A DNA stretch of 64,000 nucleotides from Vogesella indigofera (GCF_003633895.1 NZ_RBID01000018.1:123145-187144), one strand, 5' to 3'. Positions 20,376 through 28,279 are shown, counted from the first letter of the stretch. Numbers and translations are program-made. The notes: generated from the sequence alone by a model not told the origin.

Positions 20376-22043
20376 ATGGCTCAATACGTGATGTCCATGC
20401 TCCGCGTGAGCAAGATCGTTCCCCCTAAACGCCAGATCATCAAGGACATTTCGCTGTCCTTCTTCCCCGGTGCCAAGATCGGCCTGCTCGGCCTCAACGG
20501 CGCCGGCAAATCCACCGTGCTGCGCATCATGGCCGGTGTCGACAAGGAATACGACGGCGAGGTGCAGCATCTGGCCGGCGTCAAGATCGGCTACCTGGAG
20601 CAGGAGCCGAAGCTCGACCCTGACAAGACCGTGCGCGAGGAAGTGGAAAGCGGCATGGGCGACGTGATGGGCGCGCAGAAGCGACTGGAAGAGGTGTACG
20701 CCGCCTACGCCGAAGAAGATGCCGATTTCGACGCGCTGGCCGAAGAACAGGCCAAGCTGGAAGCCATCATCTCCGCCGGCGCCGGCGACAACGTGCAGCT
20801 GCAGCTGGAACTGGCCGCCGACGCGCTGCGCCTGCCGCCGTGGGATGCCAAGATCGGCCCGCTGTCCGGCGGTGAAAAACGCCGGGTGGCACTGTGCAAG
20901 CTGCTGCTGTCGCAGCCGGACATGCTGCTGCTGGACGAACCGACCAACCACCTGGACGCCGAATCGGTGGAATGGCTGGAGCAGTTCCTGGTGCGCTTCC
21001 CCGGCACCGTGGTCGCCGTCACCCACGACCGCTACTTCCTCGACAACGCCGCCGAATGGATCCTGGAGCTGGACCGCGGCGAAGGCATCCCGTGGAAAGG
21101 CAACTACTCCAGCTGGCTGGAGCAGAAGGAAGCGCGCCTGGAGCTGGAAAGCAAGCAGGAAGGCGCGCGCATGAAGGCGATGAAGCAGGAGCTGGAGTGG
21201 GTACGCCAGAACCAGAAAGGTCGCCAGGCCAAATCCAAGGCCCGTCTGGCACGCTTCGAAGAGCTGTCCAGCTTTGAACACCAGAAACGCAACGAGACCC
21301 AGGAAATCTTCATCCCGGTGGCCGAGCGCCTCGGCAACGAAGTGATCGAATTCGACGGCGTGTCGAAAGGCTTCGGCGACCGCCTGCTGATCGACAACCT
21401 GTCGTTCAAGGCGCCGCCGGGCGCCATCGTCGGCATCATCGGCCCCAACGGTGCCGGTAAATCGACGCTGTTCAAGATGATCGCCGGCAAGGAACAGCCG
21501 GACAGCGGCACGGTGAAGATCGGCCAGACGGTACAGATGGCCTTCGTCGAGCAGCACCGCGACACGCTGGAAGGCGACAAGACGGTGTTCGACGACGTCT
21601 CCGGCGGCCTCGACATCCTCAACGTTGGCCGCTTCGAGATGTCCAGCCGCGCCTACCTCGGCCGCTTCAACTTCAAGGGCGGCGACCAGCAGAAAAAGGT
21701 CGGCATGCTGTCCGGCGGCGAACGCGGCCGCCTGCATCTGGCCAAGACCTTGCTCAAGGGCGGCAACGTGCTGCTGCTCGACGAACCGTCCAACGACCTG
21801 GACGTGGAAACCCTGCGCGCGCTGGAAGACGCGCTGCTGGAATTCGCCGGCACCGTGTTCGTGATCTCCCACGACCGCTGGTTCCTGGACCGTATCGCCA
21901 CCCACATCCTGGCGGCGGAAGGCGAATCGCAGTGGACCTTCTTCGACGGTAACTATCAGGAATACGAAGCTGACAAGAAGAAACGCCTCGGCGAAGAAGG
22001 CGCCAAGCCGAAGCGCATCCGCTACAAGCCTATCGTGCGCTAA
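20376..22043 (+). CDS. ettA: Energy-dependent translational throttle protein EttA (ABC-F)
   Basis: Cytoplasmic ABC-F ATPase that gates the ribosome according to energy state. 555 residues: two ABC domains with Walker A GLNGAGKST and GPNGAGKST, signature motifs LSGGEKRR and LSGGERGR, Walker [12 protein letters not shown] and LLLDEPSNDLD, and the arm/P-site tRNA interaction region between (KSKARLARFEELSSFEHQKRNE in part). The start MAQYVMSMLRVSK is typical; an upstream in-frame stretch overlapping the previous gene was rejected. Confidence 0.97.
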   Translation: MAQYVMSMLRVSKIVPPKRQIIKDISLSFFPGAKIGLLGLNGAGKSTVLRIMAGVDKEYDGEVQHLAGVKIGYLEQEPKLDPDKTVREEVESGMGDVMGAQKRLEEVYAAYAEEDADFDALAEEQAKLEAIISAGAGDNVQLQLELAADALRLPPWDAKIGPLSGGEKRRVALCKLLLSQPDMLLLDEPTNHLDAESVEWLEQFLVRFPGTVVAVTHDRYFLDNAAEWILELDRGEGIPWKGNYSSWLEQKEARLELESKQEGARMKAMKQELEWVRQNQKGRQAKSKARLARFEELSSFEHQKRNETQEIFIPVAERLGNEVIEFDGVSKGFGDRLLIDNLSFKAPPGAIVGIIGPNGAGKSTLFKMIAGKEQPDSGTVKIGQTVQMAFVEQHRDTLEGDKTVFDDVSGGLDILNVGRFEMSSRAYLGRFNFKGGDQQKKVGMLSGGERGRLHLAKTLLKGGNVLLLDEPSNDLDVETLRALEDALLEFAGTVFVISHDRWFLDRIATHILAAEGESQWTFFDGNYQEYEADKKKRLGEEGAKPKRIRYKPIVR

Positions 22044-22076
22044 GCGCGATTTCGGCTGGCAGCAGTCGCAAAAAAA

Positions 22077-22103
22077 CCCCGGTTGCAACAACCGGGGTTT
22101 TTT
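22077..22103. terminator. Strong bidirectional terminator between ettA and the repeat-protein gene
   Basis: CCCCGGTTG-CAA-CAACCGGGG with A7 before and T6 after, so it can end both the plus-strand ettA and the minus-strand repeat-protein transcript, whose stop is 12 bases away. Confidence 0.9.
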
Positions 22104-22114
22104 CATGTTGTGGC

Positions 22115-22729
22115 TTACGCCACCATGTACGGTGCATCACCACCTTCGCGACGCGCCACCATGTACGGGGCGTCACCGCCTTCACGACGGGCCACCATGT
22201 ACGGGGCGTCACCACCTTCACGACGGGCCACCATGTACGGTGCGTCACCACCTTCGCGACGAGCCACCATGTACGGGGCGTCACCGCCTTCGCGACGAGC
22301 CACCATGTACGGGGCGTCACCACCTTCGCGACGCGCCACCATGTACGGGGCATCACCGCCTTCGCGACGGGCCACCATGTACGGTGCGTCACCACCTTCA
22401 CGACGGGCCACCATATACGGGGCGTCACCACCTTCGCGACGAGCCACCATGTACGGGGCGTCACCACCTTCGCGACGGGCCACCATGTACGGGGCATCAC
22501 CGCCTTCGCGACGGGCCACCATGTACGGGGCGTCACCACCTTCGCGACGCGCCACCATGTACGGGGCGTCACCGCCTTCTCGACCTGCAATCATGTATGG
22601 AGCATCGCCGCCATCACGTTTCGCAGTCATCTCTACATCTTGCTGCTGCACAGCAGCAGGGGCAGCGTAAACCGGAGCAACAACACTAGCCAGCACAACA
22701 GCGATAGAGGTAATTAGCAGCTTTTTCAT
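22115..22729 (-). CDS. Secreted protein made of 14 tandem 12-residue repeats, function unknown
   Basis: 204 residues from ATG 22729 (AAGGAT lies 8 bases upstream; a TTG two codons earlier is less likely). A signal peptide (MKKLLITSIAVVLASVVAPVYA) with cleavage expected before APAAVQQQD, a 17-residue spacer, then the unit GGDAPYMVARRE fourteen times to the stop; the first unit reads GGDAPYMIAGRE and the last is cut after MVA. Each unit has one dibasic Arg-Arg and no net charge. I do not recognise the family. The form fits a multi-copy peptide precursor, a repetitive matrix or ligand-binding surface protein; nothing in the sequence decides. The two flanking terminators make it a single-gene unit. 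Confidence 0.8.
   Translation of the reverse strand: MKKLLITSIAVVLASVVAPVYAAPAAVQQQDVEMTAKRDGGDAPYMIAGREGGDAPYMVARREGGDAPYMVARREGGDAPYMVARREGGDAPYMVARREGGDAPYMVARREGGDAPYMVARREGGDAPYMVARREGGDAPYMVARREGGDAPYMVARREGGDAPYMVARREGGDAPYMVARREGGDAPYMVARREGGDAPYMVA
22118..22612 (-). repeat. Tandem 36-bp repeats encoding the 12-residue unit
   Basis: Thirteen complete 36-bp units plus a 27-bp partial one. Units differ at wobble positions (for example GGT/GGC, GAT/GAC, TAC/TAT, CGT/CGC) but, apart from the first unit, all encode the same 12 residues. Confidence 0.95.
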
Positions 22730-23140
22730 GATCAATATCCTTTTATTTAAATTGGTAGCTTTGATTGTTTCAGCATTTGATTCGAATAATTTGTACAGCT
22801 ATTTTGTGGTGCTAGTAACAACGGGCTTCAGGTCAACCAGCAACGGCAACGACAACAGAAGCAATGCTGTAACTATACGACTGGTCTAATTCGATTAATA
22901 GCGAAGTAAACTGAATGTCTTGTTCAGATTTTGCGAACTAGTCGGATCTGGCATCAGCAGGCAGCAGTGGCCCGCTTTGCAATGCAGCAACGATGATATT
23001 AAGGAAGACGGTAGAAGTAGCTGGGCGAGTGCTTACCGTCGCGTTGGATACGCGAAACCGCAACTGAAGAGGCGGCACTGTGGCCAACGTTGGCCGCAAT
23101 GCAATAAGCCCGCGCAGCGCAGCACGGGCTTATGGCAGAC
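22730..23140. other. Gene-free AT-richer region upstream of the repeat-protein gene
   Basis: No supported ORF. It holds the leader and promoter of the repeat-protein gene (no clear -35/-10 pair found), a head-to-head pair of the window-wide repeat (23079-23099) and an inverted repeat ATAAGCCCG/CGGGCTTAT (23104-23112 and 23125-23133). Confidence 0.5.
23079..23099. repeat. Inverted pair of the repeat
   Basis: TGTGGCCAACG joined to CGTTGGCCGCAA in the gap upstream of the tandem-repeat gene; right arm 13/14. Confidence 0.65.
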
Positions 23141-23173
23141 AAAAAAAAGGGGTACGGCCCACCACCGTACCCC
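23141..23173 (-). terminator. Intrinsic terminator of the candidate small RNA
   Basis: On the minus strand GGGGTACGG-TGGTGGG-CCGTACCCC followed by T8. Confidence 0.88.
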
Positions 23174-23303
23174 AAACACACACATCAAGAGGAAAAGCGT
23201 CGTTTGTCTGTCAGCGCCAAATCATCCCTGATCCGACACCTTGCTTGCTCGCCACAGGCAAACTCAGATCAACGGCGCCGCTTGCCGGCACCGCTCATCT
23301 CAT
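23141..23303 (-). ncRNA. Candidate FNR-regulated small RNA
   Basis: Predicted about 160-nt transcript without a supported ORF. On the minus strand an FNR-type palindrome TTGACGTGCGTCAA (23350-23337) is centred about 40.5-41.5 bases before the expected start at 23302-23303, with TATGCT (23315-23310) as the -10; the RNA ends in a 9-bp perfect hairpin plus T8. An internal C/U-rich run (CUUUUCCUCUUG) resembles anti-Shine-Dalgarno seed regions of base-pairing RNAs such as FnrS or neisserial AniS. The layout is seen; existence and targets are inferred. Confidence 0.55.
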
Positions 23304-23309
23304 ACCGAG

Positions 23310-23350
23310 AGCATAGCCGGTGGTGGCAATCGTGCTTTGACGCACGTCAA
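23310..23350 (-). promoter_or_regulatory. FNR/Anr-type box and -10 element of the candidate small RNA
   Basis: TTGAC-GTGC-GTCAA (consensus TTGAT-N4-ATCAA, two mismatches but fully palindromic) plus TATGCT 21 bases downstream: the spacing of class II FNR-activated promoters. Confidence 0.6.
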
Positions 23351-23395
23351 GCGCGGCACAGTGTAGCCGCCAGTGGCCAATAGGAAGGCAGAAAC

Positions 23396-23426
23396 GAAAA
23401 AACCTCCCGTGCTAGCACGGGAGGTT
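23396..23426 (-). terminator. Intrinsic terminator of the phasin gene
   Basis: Perfect 26-base palindrome built from AACCTCCCGTGC arms, followed on the minus strand by a run of T. Confidence 0.9.
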
Positions 23427-23453
23427 TCACTCAAACAGAATGATGCGTGTCGA

Positions 23454-24026
23454 TCAGGCAGAAGCGGACGGCGTCGCCTTGCGGGTGCGGCTGACCGCAG
23501 CACTGGCTGCCTTGGCCGAGGTCTCGGCCGCTTCAACGCTGGCTTCGGCAAACTCGGAACCGACTTTCTTGGCGGTCTTGGCAGCGCTTTCGAAGGCCGC
23601 GTTGCTGGAAGTCACGATGTTCTTCAGCGCCTGTACCGCAGCGTCGGAACCGGTCGGCGCGTTTTTCGCCAGACGGTCGATCACATCAAGTACGTTCTTG
23701 TTGGTTTCGGCAACCTGCTCTTCCACGAAGGAAGTCAGCTCGGTCTGGGTTGCCAGCGTGACATCGTAGACTTCACGCGCCGCGGCGAAGGCCTTGTCCA
23801 GGCTAGGCTGGGTCAGGCTGGTCTGGAATTCGGCCAGCGCTTTCGGATCCTTGATCGCCGACAGCTGTTTCAGCGTCTGGGCGTTCTCGGCCAGCAGCTT
23901 GCGCGACATTTCCAGCTGCAGGGTTGCCAAGCGCTCGGCGCTGGCCAGCAGGATGCCGGAAAAACGGACGGCTTTGTCGAACTGCGACTGACCGAAAGCG
24001 GAAAACTCTTGTGCAGTAGTAAACAT
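23454..24026 (-). CDS. phaP: Phasin family protein (polyhydroxyalkanoate granule protein)
   Basis: 190 residues, helical throughout, with the phasin pattern: EFSAFGQSQFDKAVRFSGILLASAERLATLQLEMSRKLL at the start and an Ala/Lys-rich C-terminus (AAVSRTRKATPSASA). Phasins coat polyhydroxyalkanoate granules. MFTTAQEFSAFGQ at 24026 is the start; the upstream in-frame extension is non-coding. TTGC/GCAA-rich palindromes upstream match those upstream of the reductase gene at 27982, suggesting a shared PhaR-type repressor. Confidence 0.93.
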   Translation of the reverse strand: MFTTAQEFSAFGQSQFDKAVRFSGILLASAERLATLQLEMSRKLLAENAQTLKQLSAIKDPKALAEFQTSLTQPSLDKAFAAAREVYDVTLATQTELTSFVEEQVAETNKNVLDVIDRLAKNAPTGSDAAVQALKNIVTSSNAAFESAAKTAKKVGSEFAEASVEAAETSAKAASAAVSRTRKATPSASA

Positions 24027-24093
24027 GATTAATCCTTTTCGAAAAATGAAACACTCAGCAGCAATATCGTCTTGAAACTCGCCGTTGCCGCAT

Positions 24094-24160
24094 TGCAACA
24101 GATTGCATTATTGTGTTGCGCCGCAGCAATGTCAACCATTTTGTTGCAGCGCAACATCGC
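24094..24160. promoter_or_regulatory. Candidate PhaR-type operator cluster upstream of phaP
   Basis: Clustered TTGC/GCAA inverted repeats, including TTGCAGCGCAA (24144-24154; reverse TTGCGCTGCAA), GTTGCGCCGCAGCAA and CATTGCAACAGATTGCA. The 11-mer TTGCGCTGCAA recurs exactly at 28134-28144 upstream of the reductase gene. PhaR repressors bind TGC/GCA-containing palindromes; the assignment is inference. The rest of the 24027-24398 gap holds the minC leader and no gene. Confidence 0.45.
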
Positions 24161-24398
24161 TAAGTCGCTATTTTTACAACAGCAAACACATTCAGCATGG
24201 CAGTCATGCATTGCAGCAGTGTGTCCGGCCGGTGACAGCTGTGCGCACCGACGAGCATCGCCAGCCAGCACGGCACCGGTGTGCCAGCCGTAGCTGTCTG
24301 CGGTACCGGCAATGACACCAGCCTTTGATTGAAAGGCTCAGGACAAAGCGATACACTCCAGCCATAAAATAAATCTATCTATCCGGCGATAAAATCCA

Positions 24399-25109
24399 AT
24401 GAGTTCTGCGGCCAACCTTTTCGATATCAAATCCGCCAGTCTTGACCTGCTGGCCATCGTGCTACGCAGCACCGACCTGACCGCCCTGCAAGCCGCCATC
24501 CAGCAACGTTTCAATAGCCACGAGCCCGAGCCGTTCGTGCTGGACATCGAGCAGCTGCCGGCGCCGGATAGCGACACGCTGGCCCCGGTCTGCGCCATGC
24601 TGCAGCAGCACGGCCTGCGCATCGCCGCCGTCCGTCACCGCGACGCGCAATACGCCGCCCTCGCCCACCGCCTCGGTTTGCCGTTCATCAGCGGCAGCGG
24701 TGGCGGCAAGAGCAGCGCGGAAAGCGTCAGCGCACCAGTCGCGGCGGCGCCCGTCGCGGACAGCAGCCTGCCGACACCGACCATGATCATCGACCGCCCG
24801 GTGCGCGCCGGACAGCAGATCTACGCCAAGGGTGGCGATCTGGTGGTACTGGAAATGGTCAGCGCCGGCGCGGAACTGATCGCCGACGGCAGCATCCATG
24901 TCTACGCGCCGCTGCGCGGCCGGGCACTGGCCGGCGCCCGTGGCAATACCGCGGCGCGCATCTTCGTCAAGAGCATGGAAGCCGAGCTGGTTTCCATCGC
25001 CGGCGTGTACCGCACCATCGAACAGGACTTGCCGCAGAGCATCAAGGGCAAGCCGACCCAGATTTATCTCGAACAAGAGCGCGTGGTCATGATCCCGCTC
25101 GACAAGTAA
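24399..25109 (+). CDS. minC: Septum site-determining protein MinC
   Basis: Inhibits FtsZ polymerisation away from midcell. 236 residues: N-terminal FtsZ-inhibitory domain (1-105), a Gly/Ser/Ala/Pro linker (about 105-130), and a C-terminal beta-helix domain that binds MinD ([40 protein letters not shown]). Start ATG 24399. Codons 4-7 (Ala-Ala-Asn-Leu) are created by a 13/14 copy of the window-wide repeat placed right at the start of the gene. Confidence 0.97.
   Translation: MSSAANLFDIKSASLDLLAIVLRSTDLTALQAAIQQRFNSHEPEPFVLDIEQLPAPDSDTLAPVCAMLQQHGLRIAAVRHRDAQYAALAHRLGLPFISGSGGGKSSAESVSAPVAAAPVADSSLPTPTMIIDRPVRAGQQIYAKGGDLVVLEMVSAGAELIADGSIHVYAPLRGRALAGARGNTAARIFVKSMEAELVSIAGVYRTIEQDLPQSIKGKPTQIYLEQERVVMIPLDK
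24406..24419 (-). repeat. Uptake-sequence-like 14-mer, 13/14
   Basis: CTGCGGCCAACCTT at codons 4-7 of minC. Confidence 0.8.
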
Positions 25110-25138
25110 CCAGCATCGTTATTCCAAGGATCGATATC

Positions 25139-25951
25139 GTGGCAAAAATCATCGTTGTGACCTCCGGCAAGGGTGGTGTCGGCAAAACCACCACCAGCGC
25201 CAGCTTTGCATCCGGCCTCGCCCTGCGCGGCCACAAGACCGCCGTGATCGACTTCGACGTCGGCCTGCGCAACCTGGACCTGATCATGGGCTGCGAGCGT
25301 CGCGTGGTGTATGACCTGATCAACGTGATCAATGGTGAAGCCAGCCTCAACCAGGCGCTGATCAAGGACAAGCACTGCGACAACCTGTACGTGATGCCGG
25401 CGTCGCAGACCCGCGACAAGGACTCGCTCAGCCGCGAAGGTGTGGAAACGGTGCTGAAGAACCTGGACGAGATGGGCTTCGAGTTCATCGTCTGCGATTC
25501 GCCGGCCGGCATCGAAAAAGGCGCGCTGATGTCGCTGTACTTTGCCGACGAAGCCATCGTGGTCACCAACCCGGAAGTGTCGTCGGTACGCGACTCCGAC
25601 CGCATTCTCGGCATCCTGTCGTCGAAATCGCGCCGCGCCGAAGAAGGCCGCGAGCCGGTGAAGGAACACCTGCTGATCACCCGCTACTCGCCGGCCCGCG
25701 TCGACAAGGGCGAGATGCTGTCGGTGGAAGACGTGAAGGAAATCCTGCGCATTCCGCTGATCGGCGTGATCCCGGAATCGCAGGCCATCCTGCAGGCGTC
25801 CAACTCCGGCACCCCGGCGATCCACATCAAGGGTTCCGACGCCGCCGAAGCTTACGGCGATGTGGTGGCCCGCTTCCTTGGCGAGGACCGTCCGATGCGC
25901 TTTGTGGAAGCGGAAAAAATCGGCTTCCTGAAACGACTGTTTGGAGGCTAG
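25139..25951 (+). CDS. minD: Septum site-determining ATPase MinD
   Basis: 270 residues from GTG 25139 with AAGGA 9 bases upstream. Deviant Walker A KGGVGKTT, switch motifs [10 protein letters not shown] and [11 protein letters not shown], and a C-terminal amphipathic membrane-targeting helix ([11 protein letters not shown]). It oscillates between the poles with MinE and carries MinC. minC-minD-minE spacing is 29 and 2 bases, a single operon. Confidence 0.98.
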   Translation: MAKIIVVTSGKGGVGKTTTSASFASGLALRGHKTAVIDFDVGLRNLDLIMGCERRVVYDLINVINGEASLNQALIKDKHCDNLYVMPASQTRDKDSLSREGVETVLKNLDEMGFEFIVCDSPAGIEKGALMSLYFADEAIVVTNPEVSSVRDSDRILGILSSKSRRAEEGREPVKEHLLITRYSPARVDKGEMLSVEDVKEILRIPLIGVIPESQAILQASNSGTPAIHIKGSDAAEAYGDVVARFLGEDRPMRFVEAEKIGFLKRLFGG

Positions 25952-25953
25952 CC

Positions 25954-26214
25954 ATGTCCCTGATCGATATGATTTTTGGCAAGCGCCAGAAAACGGCCTC
26001 CATCGCCCGTGAACGCCTGCAGATCATCCTGGCGCACGAACGCGACGGCAAGACCGGCGCGCCGGACTACCTGCCGGCGCTGCAGCGCGAGCTGATGGAA
26101 GTGATCTCCAAGTACGTGGCGGTGAACCAGGACGACATCAAGGTGCACCTGGAGCGCCAGGACAACTTCGAGGTACTGGAAGTGAACATCGTCCTGCCGG
26201 AACACCAGCGCTGA
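25954..26214 (+). CDS. minE: Cell division topological specificity factor MinE
   Basis: 86 residues: anti-MinCD and membrane-binding N-terminus ([30 protein letters not shown]) and C-terminal dimer domain ([19 protein letters not shown]). It stimulates the MinD ATPase to give midcell placement of the Z ring. Two bases after the minD stop and four before oxyR, so oxyR is probably co-transcribed. Confidence 0.98.
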   Translation: MSLIDMIFGKRQKTASIARERLQIILAHERDGKTGAPDYLPALQRELMEVISKYVAVNQDDIKVHLERQDNFEVLEVNIVLPEHQR

Positions 26215-26218
26215 CACC

Positions 26219-27148
26219 ATGACTCTGACCGAACTGCGTTATATCGTCGCGGTGGCGCGCGAGCGTCACTTCGGGCGGGCAGCCCAAAGCTGCTTCGTCA
26301 GCCAGCCGACGCTGTCGATCGCGATCAAGAAACTGGAAGACGAGCTGGGCGTCACCCTGTTCGAGCGTGGCGGCCAGGAGGTGAGCGTCACCGAAATCGG
26401 CGAACGCATCATCGAACAGTCGCAACGGGTGCTGGAAGAGGCGGAGACGGTGAAGCGCCTTGCCGGCGAGCACCAGAACGAGCTGGCCGGGCCGCTGAAG
26501 CTGGGGGTGATCTTCACCATCAGCCCCTACCTGCTGCCGAAGCTGATCCCGGCGCTGCGCATCCTGGCGCCGGAAATGCCGCTGATCCTGGAAGAAAACT
26601 ACACCGCGCGGCTGGCCGAAATGCTCAAGCGCGGCGAAGTCGACGCCATCATCGTCGCCGACCCGTTCGACGAGCCGGGCACGGTGGCGGTGCCGCTGTA
26701 CGACGAAGAATTCGTCGTCGCCACCCCCAAGGGCCATCCGTGGGAGAAGCGCGACGCGGTGCGCTCGTCCGATCTGGCCAGCGAAAGCGTGCTGCTGCTG
26801 TCGCAGGGCAACTGCTTCCGCGATCACGTGCTGCAGGCCTGCAGCGAGGTCGCCAGCCGCCAGCACCAGAACAACGGTCTGGCCGCGTCGCTGCAGGGCA
26901 GCTCGCTCAACACCATCCGTCACATGGTGGCCAGCGGCATGGGCGTCACCGTGCTGCCGCAGACCTCGGTGTCGGCGGCGGATGAAGGCCTGCTGTCCAT
27001 CATCCCGTTTGCCGCTCCGGTGCCGCAGCGGCGCGTGCTGCTGGTTACCCGCAAGCAGTTTTTCCGCAAGCAGGCGATCCACACCTTGCAGCAGGCGGTG
27101 TTCCGCTCCGGCCTGAACGGCGTCACCATGCTGGAGCACGAAGCCTGA
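26219..27148 (+). CDS. oxyR: Hydrogen-peroxide sensing transcription regulator OxyR
   Basis: LysR-type, 309 residues: helix-turn-helix (FGRAAQSCFVSQPTLSIAIKKLE) and an effector domain with QGNCFRDHVLQAC. The two cysteines fall at residues 199 and 208, the same numbers as the peroxide-reactive pair of E. coli OxyR, so this is a true OxyR and not only a relative. It follows minE by 4 bases, an uncommon partnership; the perfect palindromic terminator 29 bases downstream uses two copies of the window-wide repeat. Confidence 0.96.
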   Translation: MTLTELRYIVAVARERHFGRAAQSCFVSQPTLSIAIKKLEDELGVTLFERGGQEVSVTEIGERIIEQSQRVLEEAETVKRLAGEHQNELAGPLKLGVIFTISPYLLPKLIPALRILAPEMPLILEENYTARLAEMLKRGEVDAIIVADPFDEPGTVAVPLYDEEFVVATPKGHPWEKRDAVRSSDLASESVLLLSQGNCFRDHVLQACSEVASRQHQNNGLAASLQGSSLNTIRHMVASGMGVTVLPQTSVSAADEGLLSIIPFAAPVPQRRVLLVTRKQFFRKQAIHTLQQAVFRSGLNGVTMLEHEA

Positions 27149-27176
27149 GCCGCTTCCCGTAATGGCAACAGGCATG

Positions 27177-27212
27177 AAAAAAGGTTGGCCGCAATTGCGG
27201 CCAACCTTTTTT
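27177..27212. terminator. Perfect palindromic terminator built from two 14-mer repeats
   Basis: A6 + AGGTTGGCCGCAA head-to-head with TTGCGGCCAACCT + T6: a 36-base perfect palindrome between convergent oxyR and the SDR gene. It can act in both directions. Confidence 0.85.
27181..27208. repeat. Inverted pair of exact 14-mers
   Basis: Two exact copies head-to-head with no spacer, forming the oxyR/SDR terminator. Confidence 0.95.
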
Positions 27213-27241
27213 GCGTGCGGCAAGCTGCCGCAGCAGGCAGC

Positions 27242-27982
27242 TTACAGCGTCAGGCCACCGGTCACTTCGATGGCGGCACCGTTGATGTAGCTGGCTTCGT
27301 CGGAAGCCAGCCAGGCGTAGACGTTGGCGATTTCTTCCGGCTGCGCCATGCGCTTCATCGGCACCTTGTCTTCCATCGCCTGGATCACCTTTTCCGGCAT
27401 CGACTTCAGGATCGGGGTGGCGACAAAGCCCGGGCACACCGCGTTGGCACGAATGCCCTTCTTGCCCAGTTCCTTGGCCCAGGTCTTCACAAAACCGATC
27501 ACGCCGAACTTGGAGGCGGCGTAGTTGGTCTGGCCGAAGTTGCCGTACACACCAACCACGGAAGACGCGTTGAGGATCACACCGGCCCCCTGCTCGATCA
27601 TGGTGTCGACCACGGCCTTGGTACAGTTGTAAACGCCCTTCAGGTTGATGTCGATCACCTTGTCGAACTGGTCTTCGCTCATCTTGATCAGCTGCGCATC
27701 CATCACGATGCCGGCGTTGTTGACCAGCACGTCGATGCGGCCGAACTGTGTTTTCAGTGCGCCAACCATGTCGGCGATCTGCGCCTTGTTGGTCACGTCC
27801 ACCTGATAGCCGACGGCTTCGCCACCCAGCGCTTTCAGCTCTTCCACTACGGCATTGACGGCATCCATGTTGATGTCGCAAACCGCTACGATGGCGCCTT
27901 CCTTGATGAATTTCTCTGCAGTAGCCTTACCGATACCACTGGCACCACCGGTGATGATGGAGACTTTCCCTTTCAAGCGCAT
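27242..27982 (-). CDS. Short-chain dehydrogenase/reductase (FabG/PhaB-like)
   Basis: 246 residues of the classical SDR fold: TGGASGIGKAT dinucleotide loop, DVTNKAQ, NNAG, catalytic Ser-Tyr-Lys (NASSVVGVYGNFGQTNYAASK) and PGFVATPI. The nearest roles are 3-oxoacyl-ACP reductase or acetoacetyl-CoA reductase. The upstream region shares a TTGCGCTGCAA palindrome with the phasin promoter, which favours a role in polyhydroxyalkanoate synthesis (3-hydroxyacyl-CoA supply), but no phaA or phaC is in the window. Symbol left blank because FabG and PhaB cannot be separated by eye. Confidence 0.9.
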   Translation of the reverse strand: MRLKGKVSIITGGASGIGKATAEKFIKEGAIVAVCDINMDAVNAVVEELKALGGEAVGYQVDVTNKAQIADMVGALKTQFGRIDVLVNNAGIVMDAQLIKMSEDQFDKVIDINLKGVYNCTKAVVDTMIEQGAGVILNASSVVGVYGNFGQTNYAASKFGVIGFVKTWAKELGKKGIRANAVCPGFVATPILKSMPEKVIQAMEDKVPMKRMAQPEEIANVYAWLASDEASYINGAAIEVTGGLTL

Positions 27983-28115
27983 GATTTTTCCTTTGCTAGG
28001 TTGCAGGCAACCCGATTGTCGAACGGATATTCCTCCACCACCGACCTTCGAGATTCAAGTCCCTGTTTTTCTCTGTCTTTTGTTATGGCTTTGACATTGC
28101 ACTGCGGCATCCTGT

Positions 28116-28155
28116 TTTGCAACGCACAACATCTTGCGCTGCAATATAGCGCAAG
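28116..28155. promoter_or_regulatory. Candidate PhaR-type operator upstream of the SDR gene
   Basis: GCAACGCACAACA and TTGCGCTGCAA (28134-28144), followed by TAGCGCAAG; the 11-mer is identical to the one upstream of the phasin gene. The rest of 27983-28234 holds no gene. Confidence 0.45.
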
Positions 28156-28211
28156 GCTGTCGCCAACGTAAAGCAATCGCTCTAAGAAGCTGACGTGGGC
28201 GGCAAGGGCTG

Positions 28212-28225
28212 TTGCGGCCAACCTG
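28212..28225 (-). repeat. Uptake-sequence-like 14-mer, 13/14
   Basis: TTGCGGCCAACCTG, intergenic. Confidence 0.75.
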
Positions 28226-28234
28226 CACATAAAA

Positions 28235-28263
28235 AAACAGGCAGCGCTAGCTGCCTGTTTTGT
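28235..28263 (-). terminator. Intrinsic terminator of the ybiT-like gene
   Basis: ACAGGCAGC-GCTA-GCTGCCTGT hairpin; on the minus strand it is followed by T7. T4 on the other side allows weak plus-strand action. Confidence 0.88.
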
Positions 28264-28279
28264 ATGGGATTGTGGGGAA

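Noticed and set aside
22118..22612. Regular 36-bp repeats resembling a CRISPR array
   Set aside because: There are no unique spacers; units are contiguous, in frame and encode the same peptide behind a signal sequence.
22083..22689. Plus-strand ORFs of about 195 residues across the repeats
   Set aside because: They mirror the 36-bp repeat in other frames; only the minus-strand frame has a signal peptide, a ribosome site and silent variation.
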